Shown here in pieces: positions 45,214-54,489 of a DNA stretch of 64,000 nucleotides. The translations under genes and the position numbers were made by a program. The notes under the pieces are model-generated. The model was not told the DNA's origin and searched no databases. It saw nothing but the letters and a program-made list of their open reading frames with translations. Source of the DNA: Paenibacillus solanacearum (lineage in GTDB: Bacteria > Bacillota > Bacilli > Paenibacillales > NBRC-103111); the NCBI RefSeq assembly GCF_910593845.1, contig NZ_CAJVAS010000029.1, positions 19,669 to 83,668 on the forward strand, written 5' to 3'. Each line of letters begins with the position of its first letter. Position 1 is the stretch's first letter.

Positions 45214-46067
45214 CAAGCAAGTTCACAGACCGCCTGGCGACGCTCTACTTCTGGGCGACCGGCTGCATCATCATCGTGCTGCTCGGCTGGTTTCTCGTCC
45301 GGATCTTAGGCGACGGCCTTCCGATGTTATCGTGGAAATTCATTACCGGCAAGCCGTCGGAAATTATGGCGGGCGGCGGGGTCGGACCGCAATTGTTCAA
45401 TTCCTTCTATATATTGTTTCTGTCGCTGCTGTTCTCGCTGCCAATCGGTATCGGCGCAGGCGTCTATCTGGCCATCTATGCGAAAAATAACCGGTTTACC
45501 GAGCTCATTCGCGTATCCGTCGAGGCGCTGTCTTCCGTGCCTTCCATTGTATTCGGCTTGTTCGGATTTCTGCTGTTCGTGAACTGGATGGGGTTCAAAT
45601 TCTCGATCATCGGCGGCGCGGCGACGTTAGCGCTGCTCAATCTGCCGGTGCTCGTCCGGGTGACGGAAGAGGCGCTCCGCGCCGTTCCCGGTTCGTACTG
45701 GGAAGCTTCGCTTGCGCTTGGCTCCACCCGCTGGCAGGCGATACGTAAGGTAATGCTGCCGGCGGCGCTGCCGAGCCTCATTACCGGCATTACGCTGGTC
45801 GCCGGCCGGGCGCTGGGGGAGTCGGCGATCCTCATTTACACGGCGGGGCTGTCCGTATCCCGGTTCTTCCCGGATTTCAACCCGTTGAGCATGGGGGAGA
45901 CGCTGTCCGTTCATCTGTGGTATGTACAGTCCGAAGCGATCGTGCCGGACGCCCGGGATATTGCCAAAGGCAGCGCCGCGCTGCTGCTCATCGTCGTGCT
46001 GCTGTTTAATCTGCTCATTGCCATACCGAGCCGTCTGCTCCAGAACAAACTGTCGGGGGGAAAATAA
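45210..46067 (+). CDS. pstA: Phosphate ABC transporter permease PstA
   Basis: 285 residues, six spans, EAA loop EASLALGSTRWQAIRKVMLP, and ITGITLVAGRALGESAILIYTAG. Starts within the pstC stop (ATGA) and is followed directly by pstB. Together with PstC it forms the inner-membrane phosphate channel. Confidence 0.93.
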   Translation: MTSKFTDRLATLYFWATGCIIIVLLGWFLVRILGDGLPMLSWKFITGKPSEIMAGGGVGPQLFNSFYILFLSLLFSLPIGIGAGVYLAIYAKNNRFTELIRVSVEALSSVPSIVFGLFGFLLFVNWMGFKFSIIGGAATLALLNLPVLVRVTEEALRAVPGSYWEASLALGSTRWQAIRKVMLPAALPSLITGITLVAGRALGESAILIYTAGLSVSRFFPDFNPLSMGETLSVHLWYVQSEAIVPDARDIAKGSAALLLIVVLLFNLLIAIPSRLLQNKLSGGK

Positions 46068-46068
46068 G

Positions 46069-46857
46069 ATGACCTTGATGACTGCCGAGAGCCGGACTGC
46101 CGTTCGGACGAAAATCAAAGTGGATCAACTGAATTTGCATTACGGCGATAACCATGCGCTTCACCATATTGATCTTGAAATTCAGGAGCATGCGATTGCC
46201 GCCTTGATCGGCCCGTCGGGCTGCGGCAAATCGACATTCCTGCGCACGCTCAACCGGATGAACGATCTTATCGATAGTGTGCGCGTCAGTGGAAATATTT
46301 ATGTGGACGGAAAGCAGATTTACGACCCGAGCACGGACGTCGTCTCGCTGCGCAAAAAAGTCGGCATGGTGTTCCAGCGGCCGAATCCGTTCCCGATGAG
46401 CATCTACGACAATATCGCTTACGGCCCGCGCATTCACGGCACGCGCAAAAAAGCGGCGCTTGACGAAATTGTCGAGCGCAGCCTGCAGCAGGCCGCGTTA
46501 TGGGACGAAGTGAAGGACCGGCTGAACAAGTCCGCGCTCGGCCTCTCGGGCGGCCAGCAGCAGCGTCTGTGCATCGCCCGGCTGCTCGCGGTGGAGCCGG
46601 ACGTGCTGCTGATGGATGAGCCGACCTCGGCGCTCGACCCGATCTCTACGCTGAAGGTGGAGGAGCTGACGCAGGTGCTCAAGGACAAGTACACGATTAT
46701 TATCGTTACGCATAACATGCAGCAAGCCGCCCGGATCTCGGACACGACCTCCTTTTTCCTGAACGGAGTGCTCGTGGAGACCGGCCAAACGGATAACATG
46801 TTCACGACACCGTCGGATCAACGCACGGAAGATTACATTACCGGACGGTTCGGATAA
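46069..46857 (+). CDS. pstB: Phosphate ABC transporter ATP-binding protein PstB
   Basis: 262 residues. Walker A GPSGCGKS near residue 48, signature LSGGQQQRLCIAR, Walker B DVLLMDEPTSALDP, H-loop IIIVTHNMQQA. ATG 46069 lies 1 nt after the pstA stop with GGGGGGAAAA upstream. Powers phosphate import. Confidence 0.95.
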   Translation: MTLMTAESRTAVRTKIKVDQLNLHYGDNHALHHIDLEIQEHAIAALIGPSGCGKSTFLRTLNRMNDLIDSVRVSGNIYVDGKQIYDPSTDVVSLRKKVGMVFQRPNPFPMSIYDNIAYGPRIHGTRKKAALDEIVERSLQQAALWDEVKDRLNKSALGLSGGQQQRLCIARLLAVEPDVLLMDEPTSALDPISTLKVEELTQVLKDKYTIIIVTHNMQQAARISDTTSFFLNGVLVETGQTDNMFTTPSDQRTEDYITGRFG

Positions 46858-46889
46858 CGCACTTACATTGGCATAAAGGTGGATGGTTC

Positions 46890-47549
46890 ATGGATAACCG
46901 GCTTCTGTTTCACCAATCGCTTAATCAACTGCAGCGCACGCTGCTCGAAATGGGGAGCCGGGTCGAACAGCTGATACATCAGGCTGTCGATGCGCTGGCC
47001 CGCATGGATGAGCCGCTCGCCAAACATACAATCGAGCAGGACGACGAAATCGACGAGCTCATGATCCGCATCGAGGAGAACGCCCTGCGGCTGATCGCGC
47101 TCCAGCAGCCGATGGGCAGTGACCTGCGCATCTTGAGCACGGCGATCAAGATCGCCACCGATCTCGAACGAATCGCCGATCATGCCGTCGATATCGCCAA
47201 AATTTGCGTCCGTCTGAACGGCGAGCCGCTGGTCAAGCCGCTGGTCGACATCCCGAAGATGGCGGAGCTCGCCAAAGCGATGCTGCGGGAGAGCCTGCTG
47301 TCGTATACGGAGCGGGACGTGCATCGCGCTTCCGCGCTGGCCGGCCAAGACGATGAGGTGGATAAGCTGTACAGCACCGTTGTCCTCGACGTGAACACGC
47401 TCATGGGCAGCGATTTCGCCAGAAACCGGCAGCTCTCGCAGCTGATGCTGGCGGCGCATTTCCTCGAACGGGTAGCCGATCATACGACGAACATCGGCGA
47501 AGGCGTCATCTATATGGTGACGGGCAAGCGCAAAGATTTGAATACTTGA
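46890..47549 (+). CDS. phoU: Phosphate transport regulator PhoU
   Basis: 219 residues, two repeated three-helix bundles. Metal-binding motifs ExxxD-type are visible in both halves (TIEQDDEIDELMIRIEE; LAGQDDEVDKLYSTV), plus DLERIADHAVDIAK and FLERVADHTTNIGEG. PhoU restrains Pst transport and PhoR signalling. Last gene of the pst operon, 32 nt after pstB; converges with the HAD gene. Confidence 0.93.
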   Translation: MDNRLLFHQSLNQLQRTLLEMGSRVEQLIHQAVDALARMDEPLAKHTIEQDDEIDELMIRIEENALRLIALQQPMGSDLRILSTAIKIATDLERIADHAVDIAKICVRLNGEPLVKPLVDIPKMAELAKAMLRESLLSYTERDVHRASALAGQDDEVDKLYSTVVLDVNTLMGSDFARNRQLSQLMLAAHFLERVADHTTNIGEGVIYMVTGKRKDLNT

Positions 47550-47616
47550 CCGTCAGCGGAACCGGCCTCCCGCCGCAGCGTCTGCTGCCGCGGGATCGCC
47601 GGCGCGTCCGGCGAAG

Positions 47617-48375
47617 CTACGGCAGCAGCTCTCGCAGCTGTTCGAGGTGATTAATCAAATACACATTCCTTCGTCCCAGGCGCTGCCGGGATATTTTTTT
47701 GTCCGCCGTCGCGGAAGGGGATTGCTGCAGCCAGACCGCGTCCATTCCAGCCTTCACGGCGCCGCATACGTCGTGCTTCCACGAATTGCCCACCATCATT
47801 ACCTGCCGCGGAGCAAGCTGCAGCGCATGCATGGCCGCCTGGAACAAATGCGGAGCCGGTTTCTTGTCTCCGTGCCGCTGCGTTGTGAACGCATGTTCTG
47901 CCGGAAAAAAGGAATCGAGCTGGAAGCGTCTGAGCAAATGCGCCACTTCGGTGTGGGAGCTGTTGCTGATGATCGCCAGCCGGTACGTTCTCGACAGCTG
48001 CTCCAGCGTTTCGTAGGCTTGCGGGGATACCGTCTTGGCGCTTGCCTGCATGTAGCGGACCTCGTGCATGAAGCTTTCCGCCATGCTGCCGGAGACAGGC
48101 AAGTCCAAGGCGTGCAGCGCATCGTGCAGGCATTGCTGCTGCAGCTCGTCTAGCTGCCGGAAGCCAAGCTTTCCTTTGCGCCGCTGCTGCCAGCGGGACA
48201 TATACTGCTCCCAGAGCCGTTCCGCCTGCACTCCGCCGTCGTGCACCCATCGCCCGGCATACGTGTCCCATACGCTGCGGAAGCATGCTTCGAAGCTCAA
48301 TCCTTGCTGTACCAGCGTTTGATTGACATCGAAGCAGATGGCGCGCTTGCCATGCGCCTGTACCGTTTCATTCAT
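47617..48375 (-). CDS. HAD-family hydrolase
   Basis: 252 residues. Motif I is CFDVNQTLV (nucleophile Asp; the second acidic position is Asn, as in some dehalogenase-like members), motif II AIISNSS, motif III Lys in GDKKPAPHLF, motif IV GNSWKHDVCGAVKAGMDAVW. A helical cap lies between motifs I and II. Probably a phosphatase for a small metabolite; substrate unknown. ATG 48375 has GGAGGAAGG upstream. Convergent with phoU and divergent from polA. Confidence 0.82.
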   Translation of the reverse strand: MNETVQAHGKRAICFDVNQTLVQQGLSFEACFRSVWDTYAGRWVHDGGVQAERLWEQYMSRWQQRRKGKLGFRQLDELQQQCLHDALHALDLPVSGSMAESFMHEVRYMQASAKTVSPQAYETLEQLSRTYRLAIISNSSHTEVAHLLRRFQLDSFFPAEHAFTTQRHGDKKPAPHLFQAAMHALQLAPRQVMMVGNSWKHDVCGAVKAGMDAVWLQQSPSATADKKISRQRLGRRNVYLINHLEQLRELLP

Positions 48376-48558
48376 GGCCTTCCTCCGATCTCCTTCCCGT
48401 ATGCTCATGTTGCCCCTGAAGGATCGAGTTAGTATCATTTTATGCGGCAATATCGGCCGTCACCCCTTTTTCCGTCAAGGAGGCAAAGCTTTTTTTCTGG
48501 TGTTCCGCATGCTATCATGTAATAGTGTGCAAGCACGTTAGGGAATGAGGTGTAGCAT

Positions 48559-51228
48559 TTGTCCAAGCTCATATTGATCGACGGTAACAGCATTGCGTAC
48601 CGCGCTTTTTTTGCGCTTCCGCTGCTGAGCAATTCAAAGGGATTGCATACGAATGCGGTATTCGGGTTCACCACCATGCTGTTGAAACTGCTGGAAGAAC
48701 AACAACCGACGCATTTCCTCGTGGCGTTCGACGCCGGGAAAGCGACGTTCAGACATAAGGGATATAGCGAATACAAGGGCGGCCGGGAGAAGACGCCTCC
48801 GGAGCTGTCGGAGCAGTTTCCCGTCCTGCGCGAGCTGCTGGGATCGTTCGGCATCCGCCACTTCGAGCTCGACGGCTACGAGGCGGACGACATTATCGGG
48901 ACACTGACGCGCATCGCCGACGAGAAGGGCGGCATCGACGTCACGGTTGTGACCGGCGACAAAGATATGCTGCAGCTGGCTTCCGACCGGGTCCACATCG
49001 CGCTCACTCGCAAAGGGATCAGCGAGATCGAGCTGTTCGACCCCGCGTACATTCATGAGAAATACGGGATTAAGCCGAAGCAGATTATCGACCTGAAAGG
49101 TCTGATGGGCGACGCGTCCGATAATATCCCCGGCATTCCCGGGGTAGGCGAGAAGACGGCGCTCAAGCTGCTGCACGAGTACGGCTCGGTGGAGCAGGTG
49201 CTTGAGAACGCCGCCCAGATCAAAGGAAAGATGGGCGAGAAGGTGTCCGCCCATGCGGACGACGCACGGATGAGCAAGGAGCTCGCGACGATTTACCGCG
49301 AGGTGCCGGTCGACCTTTCCTGGGACGAGCTTGCGTATCAGGGCTACGAGGAGCAACCGCTCGGCGACATGTTCCGCAAGCTGGAGTTCAAATCGCTGAT
49401 CGAACGGCTGGGCCTATCTTCCGGCGGAGCGGCTGGAGCCGCGGAGGAAGAGGCGCTGGAGATCACGGAAGTGACGGCGGCGAATCTGGACAAGCTGGTG
49501 CAGGCGCTGCCGCTCGTGAAGGCGCTGCACGTTGAGGCGATCGGAGACAATCCACATCATTCGGAGGTGCTCGGCATCGCCTTCTGCGCGCCGGGGGAGA
49601 CGGACGACGCAGCGGCGTGCTATTACGCCCCGTTCCAGGTATTGCAAGCGGAAGCGGCCGCCGGTGTGCGCGAATGGCTGGCCTCGGACAGCAAGTCGGT
49701 TTCGCTGTACGACCTGCACCGTTCGGTCGTGGCGCTCGCCTGGCAGGGCATCGAGCTGCGCGGCGTCGCGTTTGACGTGCTGCTGGCGGGCTACCTGCTC
49801 GATCCGACGGAATCGGCGCTGACGCTCAGCGGACTTGCGGCGCGCTACGGCGTCCCTGCGGTGCAAGCGGACGAGGATGTATTCGGCAAGGGCGCCAAGT
49901 TCCAGGTGCCGGCGGCGGACGTGCTGGCCGGCTTCATGGGCCGCAAAGCCGCAGCTGCCTACAATTTGGCTGCGAAGCAGATGGAAGCGCTCGAGGAGAG
50001 CGACATGCATTCGCTGTTCTACGAGCTGGAGCAGCCGCTCGCGCATGTGCTCGCCGCCATGGAGCGTCAAGGCATCAAGGTCGATGCCGAGGAGCTCAAG
50101 GCGTATGGGGCGGAGCTGGGCAAGCAGCTTGACGTGATCATGCAGTCGATCTACGATGCGGTCGGGATGGAATTCAACATCAACTCGCCGAAGCAGCTGG
50201 GAGATATCTTGTTCGAGAAGCTGCAGCTGCCTGTCGTGAAGAAGACAAAAACCGGATATTCCACGGATGCCGAAGTGCTGGAGAAGCTCGAGCCTTATCA
50301 TCCGATGGTCGGCCATATATTGAATTACCGGACGCTGGCGAAGCTCCAGTCGACGTATGTCGAAGGGCTGCTGAAGGAAGTAAGCCCGGGAACCGGCAAG
50401 GTCCATACCTATTACAGGCAGACGATCGCCGCGACCGGACGGCTTAGCAGCCAGTACCCGAACCTGCAGAACATTCCGATCCGTCTCGAGGAAGGGCGCA
50501 AAATCCGCAAAGTCTTCGTGCCGTCCGAGCCGGGCTGGCGCATCCTGACTGCGGACTATTCGCAGATCGAGCTGCGGGTGCTCGCGCATATTTCGCAGGA
50601 CGCGAAGCTGATCGAAGCGTTCCAGAACAACATGGACATTCATACGAAGACGGCGATGGACGTGTTCGGCGTCTCCGAAGACGGCGTCGACGCGAACATG
50701 CGCCGGCAGGCAAAGGCCGTCAACTTCGGCATCGTGTATGGTATTAGCGATTACGGCCTGTCCCAGAACCTGAACATTACCCGGAAGGAAGCGGCGAGCT
50801 TTATCGAGCAATATTTTGCCGTATTCCAAGGGGTTCGCGGCTATATGGACGACATCGTCAAAAAAGCGCGGCAGGACGGCTACGTAACGACGCTGCTGCA
50901 GCGCCGCCGCTACTTGCCGGAAATTACGGCGTCGAACTTCAATCTGCGCTCGTTCGCCGAACGGACGGCGATGAATACGCCGATTCAAGGGACAGCCGCG
51001 GACATTATTAAGCTGGCTATGGTGCAGATGGATGAGCGGATGCGCCGTGAAGGCGTCCGCAGCCGCATGCTGCTGCAGGTGCATGACGAATTGGTATTCG
51101 AGGTGCCGGAGGACGAGCTGGAGCGCATGAAGGCGATCGTACCCGAAGTGATGGAAGGCGCGCTGAAGCTCGATGTTCCGCTGAAGGTCGACGTCGATGC
51201 CGGCGTGAACTGGTACGAAGCGAAGTAA
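48559..51228 (+). CDS. polA: DNA polymerase I
   Basis: 889 residues, TTG start with GAGGTG upstream. 5' nuclease domain (residues 1 to ~290: LIDGNSIAYRAFFALP; GYEADDIIGT; VTGDKDMLQL; GDASDNIPGIPGVGEKTA). A 3'-5' exonuclease-like domain (~300-470) lacks the DxE metal site: the expected strand reads ALHVEAIGDN, so proofreading is probably lost, as in Bacillus PolA. Polymerase domain: DYSQIELRVLAHIS, RRQAKAVNFGIVYGIS, and QVHDELVFEVP. Works in repair and Okazaki processing. Lies directly upstream of mutM. Confidence 0.96.
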   Translation: MSKLILIDGNSIAYRAFFALPLLSNSKGLHTNAVFGFTTMLLKLLEEQQPTHFLVAFDAGKATFRHKGYSEYKGGREKTPPELSEQFPVLRELLGSFGIRHFELDGYEADDIIGTLTRIADEKGGIDVTVVTGDKDMLQLASDRVHIALTRKGISEIELFDPAYIHEKYGIKPKQIIDLKGLMGDASDNIPGIPGVGEKTALKLLHEYGSVEQVLENAAQIKGKMGEKVSAHADDARMSKELATIYREVPVDLSWDELAYQGYEEQPLGDMFRKLEFKSLIERLGLSSGGAAGAAEEEALEITEVTAANLDKLVQALPLVKALHVEAIGDNPHHSEVLGIAFCAPGETDDAAACYYAPFQVLQAEAAAGVREWLASDSKSVSLYDLHRSVVALAWQGIELRGVAFDVLLAGYLLDPTESALTLSGLAARYGVPAVQADEDVFGKGAKFQVPAADVLAGFMGRKAAAAYNLAAKQMEALEESDMHSLFYELEQPLAHVLAAMERQGIKVDAEELKAYGAELGKQLDVIMQSIYDAVGMEFNINSPKQLGDILFEKLQLPVVKKTKTGYSTDAEVLEKLEPYHPMVGHILNYRTLAKLQSTYVEGLLKEVSPGTGKVHTYYRQTIAATGRLSSQYPNLQNIPIRLEEGRKIRKVFVPSEPGWRILTADYSQIELRVLAHISQDAKLIEAFQNNMDIHTKTAMDVFGVSEDGVDANMRRQAKAVNFGIVYGISDYGLSQNLNITRKEAASFIEQYFAVFQGVRGYMDDIVKKARQDGYVTTLLQRRRYLPEITASNFNLRSFAERTAMNTPIQGTAADIIKLAMVQMDERMRREGVRSRMLLQVHDELVFEVPEDELERMKAIVPEVMEGALKLDVPLKVDVDAGVNWYEAK

Positions 51229-51251
51229 CACAACATCAGGAGGGACAAGCC

Positions 51252-52109
51252 ATGCCGGAATTGCCGGAGGTCGAAACGGTACGCCGCACGCTGGAGAAGC
51301 TGGTGATCGGCAAGACGGTAGAGCGCGTATCGGTGCTGCTGAAACGGATCGTTCAGCTTCCCGACGACACGGAGGCGTTCGCGCTGCTGCTGCAGGGGGA
51401 AACGATTCGCTCCGTCGAGCGGCGCGGAAAATTCCTGCGCTTCATGTTCGATCAGTATACGATGGTTTCCCATCTTCGCATGGAGGGGCGGTACGGCGTA
51501 TACGGCGCAGACGAGAACATGGAGCCGCATACGCATGTCATCTTTCATTTTACCGACGGGACCGAGCTGCGCTATAAAGACGTGCGGCAGTTCGGCACGA
51601 TGCATATATTTCCGTTAAATCAGGATTTGTCGGAGCTTCCGCTGAAGAAGCTGGGGCTCGAGCCGCTGGACGATTCGTTCACGCTCGAAGCGTTCCGGGA
51701 CAAGCTGGGGAAGCGCGCGACCAAAATCAAGCCGCTGCTGCTCAATCAGGAATACATTGTCGGCATCGGGAATATTTATGTGGATGAGTCCTTGTTTCTG
51801 GCGGGTATCCATCCGGAGCGAGAGGCGAACACCTTGAGCAAGCAGGAGCAGGCCAAGCTGTACGAGGCCATCGTGGCGACGCTGAACGAAGCGGTTGCGG
51901 CCGGAGGCTCATCCGTCAAGTCGTACGTGAACGGCCAAGGCGAGATCGGCATGTTCCAGCATCAGCTTAAAATGTACGGACGCAAGGCGGAGCCTTGTTT
52001 GACCTGCGGACACGCCATCGAAAAAACGGTCGTCGCGGGCCGCGGCACCCATTACTGTCCGAAGTGCCAGCCGCTGAAACGGCCGAAAGCGAAGCGCAGC
52101 GGTTCCTAA
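51252..52109 (+). CDS. mutM: Formamidopyrimidine-DNA glycosylase
   Basis: 285 residues. N-terminal MPELPEVETVRRTL provides the catalytic Pro2 and Glu3; Lys in the RRGKFL turn; H2TH region NIYVDESLFLAGIHP; C-terminal zinc finger CLTCGHAI...YCPKCQ. Removes 8-oxoguanine and other oxidised purines. 23 nt after polA with AGGAGGGA, so co-transcribed with it. Confidence 0.96.
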   Translation: MPELPEVETVRRTLEKLVIGKTVERVSVLLKRIVQLPDDTEAFALLLQGETIRSVERRGKFLRFMFDQYTMVSHLRMEGRYGVYGADENMEPHTHVIFHFTDGTELRYKDVRQFGTMHIFPLNQDLSELPLKKLGLEPLDDSFTLEAFRDKLGKRATKIKPLLLNQEYIVGIGNIYVDESLFLAGIHPEREANTLSKQEQAKLYEAIVATLNEAVAAGGSSVKSYVNGQGEIGMFQHQLKMYGRKAEPCLTCGHAIEKTVVAGRGTHYCPKCQPLKRPKAKRSGS

Positions 52110-52180
52110 AATACGGATGCACACCGCGCCCATTCCTCCCATATAGTGAAAGGTGAACTTCACCGAGGGAGGGAAAAGGC

Positions 52181-52882
52181 ATGCTGTCTGTCGTCTCGTT
52201 GCTGCTGCTGGCGCTGGCTGTCAGTCTGGATGGATTCGGCGTCGGCGTGATGTACGGCTTGCGCCGAATCCGCATTCCGCTGCCGTCCGTTGCAATCATC
52301 TCGTTATGTTCGGGCATTATCATTTATGTTTCGATGCAAATCGGCGTCTGGATCAGCCGGTTCGTCGACCCGTCGTTTGCGAAGACGGTCGGCGCCGTCA
52401 TTTTGATGGGGATAGGGCTGTGGGCGATCTACCAGATGCTGACCGAAAAGCAGGATGACGAGGAGCCGGATGCCGGCAAGCAGCCTGCCGCCGCGGGGAC
52501 CGCCAAGGACCGTTCCGCCGGTGCTGCTGTCGCTACGCCCAAGGAAATTATCAATATCGAGCTGAAGCGGCTCGGGCTTGTCATTCAAATTCTTCGCACG
52601 CCGTCGATCGCGGACATGGACCGGTCCGGCAACATTTCGCCTTCCGAGGCGATGCTGCTCGGCACGGCTTTGTCCTTGGATGCTTTCGGCGCGGGCATCG
52701 GCGCGGCGCTGCTCGGCTTTACGCCTTGGCTGACCGCTGCGGTTATTGCGCTTGCGAGCGGAACGTTTCTAAGCGCGGGGCTGTCGTTTGGCTTCCGGTT
52801 TGCGAATTTGAAATGGATTCGCAAGCTGTCGATATTGCCCGGATTTGTTTTGATCCTCATGGGCATCATGAAATTGTTTTAA
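52181..52882 (+). CDS. ytaF: Sporulation membrane protein YtaF
   Basis: 233 residues, MntP/YtaF-like membrane protein with about six spans in two halves. Repeated LAVSLDGFGVGVMYGLRRI and ALSLDAFGAGIGAALLGF, whose membrane Asp is typical of the family. The two halves are joined by a polar linker (about residues 88-130). Start ATG 52181 with GAGGGAGGG. The polA-mutM-ytaF-coaE order is common in Bacilli. Cation-export-like fold; exact role in sporulation not established. Confidence 0.85.
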   Translation: MLSVVSLLLLALAVSLDGFGVGVMYGLRRIRIPLPSVAIISLCSGIIIYVSMQIGVWISRFVDPSFAKTVGAVILMGIGLWAIYQMLTEKQDDEEPDAGKQPAAAGTAKDRSAGAAVATPKEIINIELKRLGLVIQILRTPSIADMDRSGNISPSEAMLLGTALSLDAFGAGIGAALLGFTPWLTAAVIALASGTFLSAGLSFGFRFANLKWIRKLSILPGFVLILMGIMKLF

Positions 52883-52909
52883 TACTTCACAACAGACCGG
52901 GGGATGACG

Positions 52910-53506
52910 ATGAACATCGGATTGACCGGGGGGATTGCCTGCGGGAAAAGCACGGTATCGTCGATGCTCGTGCGGCGCGGCGCGCTGCTGGTGGATGCGG
53001 ATCAAATCGCCAGAGAAGTCGTAGAGCCGGGCACCCCTGTACTAGCTAGCGTTATCGAGCGATTCGGAGCAGATCTTCTGCTTCCGGATGGCTCCTTGCA
53101 TCGCAAGAAGCTCGGAGAGCGCATCTTCGGCGATCAGGAGGCGCGCAAGGCGCTGGAAGGACTGCTCCATCCACCGATTCGAGCCACGATGAGAGCCCGG
53201 ATGGAGGCGTACGCCGCATCCGATCCGGACAAGCTGGTCGTCGTCGACGTACCGCTCTTGTATGAGTCGAAATTGCAAGGGATGTTCCAGCAGGTGATGG
53301 TCGTATACATACCCCGTGAGCTTCAGTTGCAGCGCCTGATGGGACGGGACAAGCTGACGCAGGAGCAAGCGGAGAAACGGCTGGCCTCGCAAATGCCGAT
53401 CGAGGAGAAGCGGGCGCTGGCCGATTACGTCATTGACAACTCGGGATCGCTGGAGGACACGGAACGCCAAATCGACAAGTTTTGGACGGAGAGGGGGCTG
53501 CTATGA
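52910..53506 (+). CDS. coaE: Dephospho-CoA kinase
   Basis: 198 residues, last enzyme of CoA synthesis (phosphorylates the 3'-OH of dephospho-CoA). P-loop GLTGGIACGKST at the N-terminus, LVDADQIAREVVEPG, VVDVPLLYESKL and the lid MGRDKLTQEQAEKRLASQMP. ATG 52910 chosen for spacing from GGGGG; ATG 52904 is too close. The stop overlaps the next start (ATGA). Confidence 0.95.
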   Translation: MNIGLTGGIACGKSTVSSMLVRRGALLVDADQIAREVVEPGTPVLASVIERFGADLLLPDGSLHRKKLGERIFGDQEARKALEGLLHPPIRATMRARMEAYAASDPDKLVVVDVPLLYESKLQGMFQQVMVVYIPRELQLQRLMGRDKLTQEQAEKRLASQMPIEEKRALADYVIDNSGSLEDTERQIDKFWTERGLL

Positions 53507-54081
53507 GCTTCTGGCGGAAAAAGCGGGTGTTCGCCCTGCTGCTGCTCACCTTTATCCTCTTCTTATTTTTCAGCAGCTCGATGATTGGGCGCATGCTGTA
53601 TCCGATTCAATATGAAAATGAAATCCGCGCAAGCGCGCACAAATATGAGCTGGATCCGTTTCTGATCGCGGCGATTATGCGAGTGGAGTCGAATTTCAAA
53701 ACCGGAGCGGAATCCAAAAAAGGCGCTTACGGCCTAATGCAGCTCATGCCGGACACGTCGGATTGGATTATCGAGAAGGGGAACTTTGCGAACAGCTTCC
53801 GCTCGCAGTTGGACAACCCGGCCGTCAGCATCGAGCTCGGCTCCTGGTATTTGAACTGGATGCATAAGCAGTTTAACGGCAATACGATCGCCGTCATCGC
53901 CGGCTATAACGCAGGACATGGCAAAGTAAGCCGCTGGCTGCAGGAGCAGGAATGGGACGGGACGTTCAAAAACTCCGAAATGATTCCATACGGCGAGACG
54001 AGGCACTACGTTCAGCGCGTCATCTATTATTATAATAAGTACGACCAACTGTACAAAGAGAGCTGGAATAAAGGCGAATAA
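53503..54081 (+). CDS. Membrane-anchored lytic transglycosylase (SLT family 1)
   Basis: 192 residues. An N-terminal signal anchor (VFALLLLTFILFLFFSSSM) is followed by an SLT domain: LIAAIMRVESNFKTGAESKKG with catalytic Glu62, YGLMQLMPDTSDWI, and IAVIAGYNAGHGKVSRWL. Cleaves peptidoglycan between MurNAc and GlcNAc. Translationally coupled to coaE. Confidence 0.9.
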   Translation: MSFWRKKRVFALLLLTFILFLFFSSSMIGRMLYPIQYENEIRASAHKYELDPFLIAAIMRVESNFKTGAESKKGAYGLMQLMPDTSDWIIEKGNFANSFRSQLDNPAVSIELGSWYLNWMHKQFNGNTIAVIAGYNAGHGKVSRWLQEQEWDGTFKNSEMIPYGETRHYVQRVIYYYNKYDQLYKESWNKGE

Positions 54082-54143
54082 AAGCAAAGAAGCATTGGAC
54101 GCTCCTTATGCTTATGCAGCAAAGGTTAAACGTCCAATACTTC
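54076..54143 (-). terminator. Terminator of the SASP gene
   Basis: Minus-strand stem GAAGTATTGGACG / CGTCCAATGCTTC (54143-54131 with 54101-54089), then TTTGCTTTTATT. The stem contains a G:U pair only on the minus strand. Confidence 0.75.
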
Positions 54144-54167
54144 TTGCGTATTCTTCAAAACATGCTA

Positions 54168-54392
54168 TTATTTGTATTGACCGGCAAGCGATTGCTCGGC
54201 GATTTGCACCAAGCGGCGTGTGATGTGACCACCGATTGCACCAGTATCACGAGTAGCCATGTTACCGTAGTAACCATCTTGAGGAATGGCGATACCCAGT
54301 TCCTGTGCTACTTCGTATTTCATCTGATCCAATGCAGCGTTAGCTTGTGGAACTACCAGTACGTTGCTGCTGCGGGATTGTCCTGCACCCAT
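54168..54392 (-). CDS. Alpha/beta-type small acid-soluble spore protein
   Basis: 74 residues. LDQMKYEVAQELGI carries the GPR protease cleavage region, and GYYGNMATRDTGAIGGHITRRLV is the conserved DNA-binding block of alpha/beta SASPs, which coat and protect spore DNA. AAGGAGGTG precedes the ATG. Expected to be expressed in the forespore. Confidence 0.95.
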   Translation of the reverse strand: MGAGQSRSSNVLVVPQANAALDQMKYEVAQELGIAIPQDGYYGNMATRDTGAIGGHITRRLVQIAEQSLAGQYK

Positions 54393-54489
54393 GTCTGTTC
54401 ACCTCCTTGTCGTTGGTAATCCTATTATGCGCGTTTGCGCGGTCTTCATTACAGGGATTCACTGGCAATATGAAAGGATGAGCGAGTTA

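Noticed and set aside
49414..51231. 605-codon minus-strand open frame opposite polA
   Set aside because: Antisense shadow; composition dominated by Arg, His, Leu and Gln.
54108..54419. 103-codon plus-strand frame opposite the SASP gene
   Set aside because: Antisense to a well-conserved SASP with a perfect ribosome site and terminator.
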